Shown: positions 41,485 through 47,736 of the stretch, piece by piece
Layout of the letters: each line of letters opens with the position of its first letter
Position numbering within the stretch: position 1 is the stretch's first letter
Source of the DNA: Bacillota bacterium
GTDB lineage: Bacteria > Bacillota > Sulfobacillia > Sulfobacillales > JAIMBI01
DNA length: 47,736 bases
Direction of reading: 5' to 3'
Assembly (NCBI GenBank): GCA_021846505.1
Contig: JAJZWV010000022.1
Coordinates: 1 to 47,736, forward strand
Made by a program: the position numbers and the translations under genes
The notes under the pieces: generated by a model
The model's database searches: none
The model's input: only the letters and a program-made list of their open reading frames with translations
What the model was told of the DNA's origin: nothing

Positions 41485-41502
41485 CCGTCGGTGCGATCGC
41501 TG

Positions 41503-42102
41503 CTAGAGGTGGTACTTGCCGAGCCGCTCGTTCACCTCGGCCCAGTCCACGTTCTTCATGAACGCGTCCAGGTAAGGCGCCCGCTTCACGCCGTAGTCAA
41601 TGCCGTAGGCGTGCTCGTACACGTCCAGGATGAGGAGGGGGTAAGCGCCCCAGGGCACTCCCACGTTATGGGCGTCCTGGCCGTAGTTGTGGAGCTTTTG
41701 GTCATCCAGGTCATACGAGAGCACGACCCAGCCGCGCACGGCCAGGCCGATTGCCTTGAACTCGGCCTCCCACTTCTCGTAGGAGCCAAAGTCCCGCTCG
41801 ATAAGCTCTAGCGCCCGGCCGTGGGCCTTGCCCCCCTTGCCGCCCAAGTTGTCGAAGTACCACTCGTGCAACTTGGTGCCGTTCAGGGCAAAAATTTCCT
41901 CGGTCTTCAGCCCGCGCAGGTCACTGTAGGTTTGGTTGGCCGTAGTGAGGTCGACCGACTCCAACTTGGAGCGAATCTCGTTCAGCTTGGTGACATAGCC
42001 CTTATAGAGAATGCCGTAGTGCTGGTCAATCTCCGCCTGGCTGATGCCGTCCATCGAGAGGCACGCCTGCTTCAGGTCCCGAAAGTCTCGCTTGTCCGCC
42101 AT
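41503..42102 (-). CDS. Fe/Mn-type superoxide dismutase
   Basis: A 199-aa cytoplasmic superoxide dismutase. The metal ligands appear as His28 in IDQHYGIL, His79 in GTKLHEWYF, Asp160 and His164 in ILDVYEHAYGIDY; the gateway tyrosine is Tyr36. Odd: the usual HHxxHH block before that tyrosine reads HYGILYKGY, so the second-shell His30 of standard enzymes is replaced. The start ATG 42102 follows GGAGGAGGG. Metal choice (Fe, Mn or both) cannot be told. A promoter with TATACT lies upstream, and a TPP oxidase gene follows on the same strand. Confidence 0.92.
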   Translation of the reverse strand: MADKRDFRDLKQACLSMDGISQAEIDQHYGILYKGYVTKLNEIRSKLESVDLTTANQTYSDLRGLKTEEIFALNGTKLHEWYFDNLGGKGGKAHGRALELIERDFGSYEKWEAEFKAIGLAVRGWVVLSYDLDDQKLHNYGQDAHNVGVPWGAYPLLILDVYEHAYGIDYGVKRAPYLDAFMKNVDWAEVNERLGKYHL

Positions 42103-42171
42103 ATGTTGCCCTCCTCCAGGTGTCGTGTGTCCGGCCGTCCGGGTCCTCGCCCATCCGTCGACCCTGCTCCG

Positions 42172-42200
42172 AGTATATCCAGCGGTGCCCAGCTTGGCCA
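42172..42200 (-). promoter_or_regulatory. superoxide dismutase promoter
   Basis: TGGCCA (reverse strand, 42200-42195) and TATACT (42177-42172) are 17 bases apart, about 70 bases upstream of the sod start. The rest of the 42103-42339 gap shows nothing else I can name. Confidence 0.55.
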
Positions 42201-42339
42201 GGGGGAGCCCCAGCGGGTGCAGCGGCGCGGCGCATAGCGCCCCAAGCATACAGCGGCCTGCGATGACACTGTGGGGCGCTGGAAGTGGGGCCCGGTCGCA
42301 CCACCCCTCCGAGGGGGCCGTGCACACGGACCGCGATTC

Positions 42340-42600
42340 TCAGGCGCCCTGCAGGATGGAATAGACTGCCGCCAGCGATGTGGCCGCCGCCAGACGCATA
42401 TCGACCGCCAGCCATGCGGCATCGGGTGCCAGGCGCTCGAGCCAGGGGCGCACGCCCTCGGGCAACTCGCCAAACTTAGCCGTCAGCACACGCTCCATCA
42501 TCAGGAGGCGGGCTTCCTGCCGTCCCTCCTGCTGCCCTTCGTCTAGCAGCGGGCGCACCAGGGGATTCACGTCCAGCACCTCCTGCAAAGAGCGTTCGGC
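42340..42600 (-). pseudogene. C-terminal fragment of an Rpn/PD-(D/E)XK-like protein
   Basis: The last 85 or so residues of a reverse frame, LQEVLDVNPLVRPLLDEGQQ onward, with a Gln/Glu/Arg-rich helix (EGQQEGRQEARLLMMERVL) and a FGELPEGVRPWLERL block, look like the tail of recombination-promoting (Rpn, DUF4351-type) nuclease proteins. The nuclease part is absent: sequence upstream is not recognisable and no start is present. I read this as a truncated remnant. Confidence 0.5.
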
Positions 42601-42894
42601 ATGCGTGGACGCGACAGCACGAAGGTGAACGACCCTGCCCACTAACCACCCGCAATGGGATTCTGGCGACTGCGGCAAACTTTCCCCCGGACACCACGAG
42701 GGAAGATGGGACGGGCCCCCCGCCAAATCCGGTGGCGCGGCTAAGCTCTTGGGGACTCGCCATGTGCCGGCACCCAGGATGTGCAGCCGGGGCCCGGCTC
42801 TTCGCCCCCGAACCCAGCATAGCCGTGTGGTTTGATATGCTGGAAGGCAGTGTACGGGCCGTGCGGGCAGCGCCGGCCAGAAAGGTGGCATGTG

Positions 42895-44010
42895 ATGCCT
42901 TTGTTGGATCCACGCCCCGAACTTTGGAAATTGCCTCGGTACCAGCCGGGGCGGGCCGCCGAGCTGGACACCGGGCCGCCACCGGCCCTGCTGGCCTCCA
43001 ACGAAAGTGCGTGGGGGCCCTCGCCTGACGCCATTCGGGCCGTGGCCGAGGCCTCAACGCTGATGCACCGCTATCCCGACCCCGGCGGGGAGCGGCTCAC
43101 GAAGCGGCTGGCGGAGCGGCATCGACTGGACCCCGCCAACATTTTGCTGGGGGACGGGGCTGACCAGCTCATTCGCCTCTTGGCACTGGCCTATCTCGCC
43201 CCTGGCCAGGCGGCCGTCGTTCCGCGCCCCAGCTTCCAGGCTTACGGTCTGGCGATCACCGTAGCGGGGGGCCTGCCGGTCCCAGTGGCGCTGACCGCCG
43301 AGGGCGCCGCAGACACGCATCGCCTGGGACAAGCGGTATCGGCGGCCACACGCCTGGTGTTTGTCTGCACGCCCAACAATCCCACCGGGCCGGCGGTGCC
43401 AGCTTCCAGCGTCCGCGAGATGGTGGAGCGGCTCGTCGGCCGCCCGGTTCTGACGGTGGTGGATGAGGCGTACCAGGAATTTGTGGACCCACTGGACACG
43501 CTCACCTCGTCGCTGGCGCTGGTCCGAGCCAACCTGCCGGTGGTGGTGCTGCGCACATTTTCCAAGGCTTACGGATTGGCCGGGCTGCGTATCGGCTGGG
43601 CGGCGGCGCCGAAGCCGGTGATTGACACCATGGCGACGGTGCGGGAGCCGTTCAGCGTCAACCGCCTCGCCTTGGCCGCCGCCGAGGCGGCGCTAGCGGA
43701 TACCGCCCACTTGGAGCAGGTCGTGAGCGCCACTCGGCGTGCCCGGCGCCTATTTATGGAGCAAGCAGCCACCAGAGGGGCCGTGTGCTTTGACAGCCAG
43801 GCCAACTTCGTGGCCATGCGCGCGGGCGCTCCGGGAGCCGACGTGGCCGCTGCGTTTGCCACACAAGGGGTTATGGTTCGGGGCACGGAGCCATTCGGCT
43901 TAGCGAGGCACATTCGGGTCACCATGGGCACCGATGGCGAGATGGCGCGGTTCTGGTCGGCGTGGGACCACATCGACGCGGCACTGCCGTTTCCACGCCG
44001 CGCCCGCTGA
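42895..44010 (+). CDS. hisC: histidinol-phosphate aminotransferase family protein
   Basis: A 371-aa fold-type I PLP aminotransferase. It starts MPLLDPRPELWKLPRYQPGR, with LLASNESAWGPSP (substrate arm), NPTG in CTPNNPTGPAVP, the VVDEAYQEF aspartate and tyrosine, and Lys224 in RTFSKAYGLAGLRIGWA. The C-terminal arginine is in HIRVTMGT. The start ATG 42895 follows AAAGGTGG. No other his genes are nearby, so an aromatic or other amino-acid substrate is possible. Confidence 0.85.
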   Translation: MPLLDPRPELWKLPRYQPGRAAELDTGPPPALLASNESAWGPSPDAIRAVAEASTLMHRYPDPGGERLTKRLAERHRLDPANILLGDGADQLIRLLALAYLAPGQAAVVPRPSFQAYGLAITVAGGLPVPVALTAEGAADTHRLGQAVSAATRLVFVCTPNNPTGPAVPASSVREMVERLVGRPVLTVVDEAYQEFVDPLDTLTSSLALVRANLPVVVLRTFSKAYGLAGLRIGWAAAPKPVIDTMATVREPFSVNRLALAAAEAALADTAHLEQVVSATRRARRLFMEQAATRGAVCFDSQANFVAMRAGAPGADVAAAFATQGVMVRGTEPFGLARHIRVTMGTDGEMARFWSAWDHIDAALPFPRRAR

Positions 44011-44165
44011 GGGCCCGGGATGGTCTGAATGCTCCACGGCGCCGCGAGCCAGGCCAGCCCGATTTGTGTATGCTTACACCGAGCCGAGCCGAGTGGCCCG
44101 ATGGCCTGATGTGAGATGGATGACCGAAGGGAGGGGAGCGGCGCTGGCGGCGCCGCGACCAGTCG

Positions 44166-44630
44166 ATGAATTTGGTGAAAAGTGTGCGCACCACGGCCTA
44201 TCTGCGGTCTTGGGGCTATGCGGATGCGCGCCCCATCACCGCGCAGCAGGAGCAGAAGCTCCAAGCGCTGCTGGACCGGTACCACGAGGTGCAGGATGTC
44301 AACCAGGTGACGGAGCTGATGGTGGACGGTGCGGTGCTGGGCAAGCCCGTGCCGTTTGGCGAGCTGTCGGTGAACGAAGCCAACCAAGTGTCGTCGCATC
44401 TCTTGGTGCGCCTGGCGCTCTACACCCACTTCCGCGACCGGCTGCCCAACCCGGCCCCGGACTTTGCGGGCGAGGTGGCCTGGCTCGCCGCCGATCGCCG
44501 GCTCATGGATCGGGTCATCTCCCGGGCTGGCTGGGACGTCGCCGAATATTTCATGCCGGCGCACCCAACGCATGATGATGACATGAATCCCCCCGGCCCA
44601 GCCGCCGCGCCGGTGCGGCCCACCCCGTAG
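44166..44630 (+). CDS. hypothetical protein upstream of a two-component system
   Basis: A 154-aa, probably cytoplasmic protein with helical, charged sequence (QQEQKLQALLDRYHEVQDVNQ near residue 28) and a proline/aspartate-rich tail. The family is not recognised. Its stop is one base before the response regulator start, so the genes probably form an operon. The start ATG 44166 has no strong ribosome site. A TATGCT -10 candidate within the inverted repeat GTGTATGCTTACAC (44066-44079) lies about 90 bases upstream. Confidence 0.6.
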   Translation: MNLVKSVRTTAYLRSWGYADARPITAQQEQKLQALLDRYHEVQDVNQVTELMVDGAVLGKPVPFGELSVNEANQVSSHLLVRLALYTHFRDRLPNPAPDFAGEVAWLAADRRLMDRVISRAGWDVAEYFMPAHPTHDDDMNPPGPAAAPVRPTP

Positions 44631-44631
44631 C

Positions 44632-45297
44632 ATGGCCAGCCGCGTGATGGTGGTCGACGACGAGGAGAGCCTCCGCGACCTGCTGCGCATGGCGCTGTCA
44701 CGCGCCGGATATGAGGTGGCCACCTTCGCGGACGGCGAGGAGGCGCTCGCGGGCCTGCCAGCCTTCCAGCCGGCCGCCGCTGTCATCGACGTCATGATGC
44801 CACACGTCGACGGCTTCGAGCTATGCCGGCGGCTGCGCCAAGACCCTAACCTTTATATTGTGATGCTCACAGCGCGCGACACCGTTGCTGACCGCATCGC
44901 CGGCTTGGACGGCGGGGCGGACGACTACCTGGTGAAGCCGTTCGCCGTGGACGAGCTGCTGGCGCGCATCCGGGCTGGCTTGCGCCGGGTGGAGGCGCCC
45001 GCCACCACCCTGGCGTTTGACGCCCTCACCATGGACGACCCGGCCCACCGCGTACAGTGTGGAGGACGCGAAGTGCAGCTCACCGCCCGCGAGTATCAGT
45101 TGCTGCGATACCTGCTGCTGAACCCGCACCGCGTGCTGACACGGACTGACATTTTGACGCATGTGTGGGGCCACGACTACGGCGCAGACGAAAACCTGGT
45201 GGAAGTGCACATCTCCAGCCTGCGGGACAAGCTGCAGGATCGGGACAAGACTGTGATCCAAACTGTCCGCGGATTCGGGTATCGGCTGGGCAGCTAG
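44632..45297 (+). CDS. OmpR-family response regulator
   Basis: A 221-aa regulator. The receiver domain (1-115) has the acidic pair in MVVDDEESL, phospho-acceptor Asp53 in AVIDVMMPHVDGFEL, the conserved Thr in VMLTARD and Lys in YLVKPF. A winged-helix DNA-binding domain follows with LTAREYQLLRYLLLNP and ILTHVWGHDYGADENLVEVH. It is co-transcribed with the kinase downstream (start two bases after this stop). Confidence 0.95.
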   Translation: MASRVMVVDDEESLRDLLRMALSRAGYEVATFADGEEALAGLPAFQPAAAVIDVMMPHVDGFELCRRLRQDPNLYIVMLTARDTVADRIAGLDGGADDYLVKPFAVDELLARIRAGLRRVEAPATTLAFDALTMDDPAHRVQCGGREVQLTAREYQLLRYLLLNPHRVLTRTDILTHVWGHDYGADENLVEVHISSLRDKLQDRDKTVIQTVRGFGYRLGS

Positions 45298-45298
45298 C

Positions 45299-46690
45299 AT
45301 GAGGCTCACACGCGGGCGCCCCTCGCTGACCCGCACGCTGATTGGGCTGCAGCTGCTGCTGCTGGTGGTGTTGCTGTCCGTGGCGGGCGCTTCGCAGTAT
45401 TTGGTGTTGCAGCGCGTGCTGCTGAACCAAAGCGCCTCGACGCTCCAGGGAGAACTGGCCGTGCTGGCGCCCATCCTGCACCACTCAATTTCCCACAACA
45501 CCTTTGCCACGCTCGTGCCCATTTTGTTTCAGCACTTTCACGCCCCGGGCGTGGAGGTGCTGGTCGCCAACTCCAGCGGGTTTTCCATTGCCAACTCGGC
45601 CAGCCTTCCCGCCAATGTCCGCCCCCCTGTGCCCGCCACCGGCAGCTATGCGGTGTGGAGCGGCCGAGTGGTGGTGGCCACTGCCCTCCACGAGCACGGC
45701 CACTTCCTCGGCACGCTGTGGCTCATGGTGTCGACCGCTTCCATCAGCCACATCCTGACCGAAGACACCGTGCTGTTTTCACTGCTGGCCCTGGCCGTGC
45801 TGGGAGCGGTCGGCTGGCTGGGCGCTGTGAGTGTCCGGCGCACACTGGACCCCCTCGCGCGCGTCATTCAAACCACGGAGGACATCGCGGCCGGCAAGTA
45901 CGGGCAAGTCGCCGAGGTGGCGCGCGCGCCGCGGGAGCTGGCCCGCCTTGGAGAGGCGGTGAACCGCATGTCGCTGGCAGTAGCGGACTCGTTCCGCCGC
46001 CAGCGCGAAGCCGAGGCTGAGACCCGGCGCTTTCTGGCGGATGCGTCCCACGAGCTGCGCACCCCCCTGGCCGCAGTGTCCGGCTTTCTGCAGTTGTGGG
46101 AGCAGGACGAAGGCAGTCCCGAAGAGCGCCGCCAAGCCCTCACGGCCATGCAGCGGGAAACCCGCCGCTTGACACGCCTGGTGACACAGCTCCTGACGCT
46201 GTCGCGCCTGGATGCGGCGCCCAGCCAAGAGTTGCACCAAGAGCCGGTGGAGCTGTCCCGCTGGCTCCAGGATCATGAGCCCACGCTGCGCGCGCTCGGC
46301 GGGAGTCGGCTGACGTTAGAAGCCGACCCGGTTTGGGCCAACATTGACCCCGACCGCCTGATGGAGGTGGTTATGAACTTGGTAGCCAACGCGCTCCGGC
46401 ACACCCCGGCCAACGGCACCGTGACGATTCGCGTCGGCCCTCTCGGCCGACGGGCGCGAATCGTGGTGGACGACGAAGGGCCAGGCATCCCCGGCGACGT
46501 CTTGCCTCATCTGTTTGAGCGGTTTTACCGGGGCGACGCCGCCCGCAGCCGCGACCGTGGTGGCATGGGGCTCGGCCTTGCCATCGTGAAGGCGCTGGTG
46601 GAAGCCCACGGCGGACAGGTCGCGGCCAACAACCAGCCCCACGGTGGGGCGCGCTTCACCGTGTGGCTGCCGGCCATCGCGCCGCCGTAG
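45299..46690 (+). CDS. membrane sensor histidine kinase
   Basis: A 463-aa HK. Membrane helix 1 spans about 13-34, an extracellular domain about 35-157, helix 2 about 158-178, and HAMP about 179-232. Then come the H-box with His251 in LADASHELRTPLAAVSGF, the N-box MNLVANALRHTPANG, the G-boxes DDEGPGIPGDV and GGMGLGLAIVKALVEAHGG. The sensor domain has several histidines (HHSISHNTF, HEHGHF), which might bind metal or sense pH. It pairs with the regulator just upstream. Target genes are unknown. Confidence 0.95.
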   Translation: MRLTRGRPSLTRTLIGLQLLLLVVLLSVAGASQYLVLQRVLLNQSASTLQGELAVLAPILHHSISHNTFATLVPILFQHFHAPGVEVLVANSSGFSIANSASLPANVRPPVPATGSYAVWSGRVVVATALHEHGHFLGTLWLMVSTASISHILTEDTVLFSLLALAVLGAVGWLGAVSVRRTLDPLARVIQTTEDIAAGKYGQVAEVARAPRELARLGEAVNRMSLAVADSFRRQREAEAETRRFLADASHELRTPLAAVSGFLQLWEQDEGSPEERRQALTAMQRETRRLTRLVTQLLTLSRLDAAPSQELHQEPVELSRWLQDHEPTLRALGGSRLTLEADPVWANIDPDRLMEVVMNLVANALRHTPANGTVTIRVGPLGRRARIVVDDEGPGIPGDVLPHLFERFYRGDAARSRDRGGMGLGLAIVKALVEAHGGQVAANNQPHGGARFTVWLPAIAPP

Positions 46691-46703
46691 GCTGCCCGCG
46701 CCC

Positions 46704-47717
46704 TTAGGGCGTCAGCACCAAATTGCCAAACACCTGCCCACTTTCCAACAGCCGATGCGCCTCCGCCGCCTCGTCCAGCGGCAGCGCCCGATCGATGACC
46801 GGAGTGAGGCCCCCTCGGGAAAACAACCCCAGCAGGCGCGGCAGCAAGCCGGCGCCGCCCAAAAAGGCGCCGACCAGTGTCAGCCGCTTTGTAAACACCT
46901 CACGAAGCTCCAGCTCGGCGCGGCTGCCGGTGGTCGCCCCCACAGCCACCACCACCCCGCCGCGCCGGGCCATCGCCACCGACTGGCCAAACGTCGCGGC
47001 GCCCAGTGGGTCCAGCACCGCATCCGCACCCAAGCCGCCCGTGCGGCGCTCCACCTCCGCCACCAGACTGCCTTTCCCATCCCACAGGAGCGTCTCCTGG
47101 GCACCTTCGCGCTGCAGGCGCTCGGCCTTGTCTTCATCCCGCGTGACGGCCAGCACCCGCAGGCCGCGCAAGCGTGCCAGCTGCACCGCTGCCACTCCGA
47201 GCCCCCCGGTGGCGCCCCAGATGACGGCGACTTGGCCCGGCCGCGCCTCCGCGCGGATCCACGCCTCTTCGGCGGTCAAGTAGGGCACTCCGATAGTCGC
47301 GGCCTCCTCGAACGTGATGCCGGAGGGCATGGCCGCCAGCCGGGACACCGGCACCGCCATCAGCTCGGCGTAAGCCCCGCTTGCGGGGGAAAACACCGTA
47401 CAGGCGTTGGTCCGTCCCAGCCGACACGACTCGCATCGCGCACAGCTGGTGGCCGGGTACACCACCACGCGGTCGCCCACCTGCCACCCCACCACCCCTG
47501 GGCCTACGGCCGTAATGTCGCCGGCGGCGTCGCTGCCCGGCACCAGCCCGCTGGCTGGAATGCCAAACTGGCCTCGCCGAGCCCACACATCCCGCCGATT
47601 CACTCCCGCAGCCCGCACCCGCACCAGCACCTCGCCGTACTCCGGCACCGGGTCTGAAAGCTCCCGCACTGCCAGTACCTCAGGCCCACCGCCCTGCTCC
47701 ACCAGGATTGCGCGCAT
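46704..47717 (-). CDS. zinc-type alcohol dehydrogenase/quinone oxidoreductase
   Basis: A 337-aa MDR-superfamily enzyme. The GroES-like N-terminal domain has GVNRRDVWARRGQFG and VPGSDAAGDITAVGPGV, and a structural-zinc cysteine cluster (ATSCARCESCRLGRTNAC, about residues 89-106). The nucleotide-binding Rossmann fold has VIWGATGGLGVAAVQLA. It reduces quinones or short aldehydes with NADPH. The start ATG 47717 follows GGGAGG. It is convergent with the kinase gene. A short GCCC-TTA-GGGC hairpin separates the two ends. Confidence 0.88.
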   Translation of the reverse strand: MRAILVEQGGGPEVLAVRELSDPVPEYGEVLVRVRAAGVNRRDVWARRGQFGIPASGLVPGSDAAGDITAVGPGVVGWQVGDRVVVYPATSCARCESCRLGRTNACTVFSPASGAYAELMAVPVSRLAAMPSGITFEEAATIGVPYLTAEEAWIRAEARPGQVAVIWGATGGLGVAAVQLARLRGLRVLAVTRDEDKAERLQREGAQETLLWDGKGSLVAEVERRTGGLGADAVLDPLGAATFGQSVAMARRGGVVVAVGATTGSRAELELREVFTKRLTLVGAFLGGAGLLPRLLGLFSRGGLTPVIDRALPLDEAAEAHRLLESGQVFGNLVLTP

Positions 47718-47736
47718 CCTCCATCCTCCCGTCGCT

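Noticed and set aside
1-47736. CRISPR arrays, prophage modules, rRNA genes, plasmid origin
   Set aside because: No regularly spaced repeats, phage structural genes, rRNA segments or replication genes were seen. The only RNA gene I could support is tRNA-Sec.

Overview
The window is a GC-rich chromosomal segment from what looks like a Gram-positive bacterium, probably a high-GC Firmicutes-type lineage. The taxonomic guess is inference. It rests on a Bacillus-type LexA box, a GatD-like glutamine amidotransferase, a yng-like acyl-CoA operon, a full set of menaquinone (not ubiquinone) genes, a YvlB-like protein and strong Shine-Dalgarno sites with GTG/TTG starts. No phage, insertion sequence or CRISPR array was seen. 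Several decayed genes are present.

Layout. 1-0.9 kb: eroded gene remnants. 0.9-3.7 kb: an acetyltransferase, an aldo/keto reductase, and an SOS-controlled pair (an ImuB-like degenerate Y-family polymerase plus a DUF6504 protein) behind a perfect LexA box. 3.8-9.3 kb: a reverse-strand acyl-CoA operon (acyl-CoA dehydrogenase, unknown 226-aa protein, stand-alone biotin carrier, carboxyltransferase, HMG-CoA-lyase-like protein, enoyl-CoA hydratase) resembling Bacillus yng but without a biotin carboxylase. 9.5-10.2 kb: a YvlB-like protein and a small glutaredoxin whose first active-site cysteine codon is an in-frame TGA followed by a perfect hairpin, i.e. a probable selenoprotein. 10.9-17.9 kb: a reverse run of MarR regulator, ABC exporter, two Dpp-type permeases, M20 amidohydrolase and an MFS carrier. 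18-19.2 kb: a frameshifted MFS pseudogene. 19.7-19.8 kb: a tRNA-Sec (selC) with its own promoter, which fits the selenoprotein 9.5 kb away. 19.9-21.5 kb: cysteine synthase, a small membrane protein and TatA. 21.5-22.7 kb: small ORFs and a decayed AAA ATPase. 22.7-24.2 kb: GatD-like amidotransferase and a YbaK-type deacylase.

24.2-31.4 kb: a compact menaquinone operon transcribed menB-E-A-F-D-H, with promoter and twin palindromic operators upstream. menC is not in the window. 31.5-32.6 kb: an AbiEii-like nucleotidyltransferase with a DUF6922 partner. 32.7-34.2 kb: a large unknown lipoprotein. 34.3-37 kb: the phenylacetyl-CoA epoxidase genes paaABCD, without paaE. 37.2-39.3 kb: an EamA transporter, an unknown protein and a second acetyltransferase. 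39.4-42.1 kb: superoxide dismutase, a pyruvate-oxidase-type TPP enzyme and a small basic protein on the reverse strand. 42.9-46.7 kb: HisC-like aminotransferase, an unknown protein and a two-component system. 46.7-47.7 kb: a zinc-type quinone oxidoreductase.

Taken together the genes describe an aerobic or facultative heterotroph that feeds acyl-CoAs and phenylacetate into central metabolism, respires with menaquinone, handles oxidative stress, and decodes UGA as selenocysteine. The last point is the most striking result: both the tRNA and a probable target gene lie in the same window.
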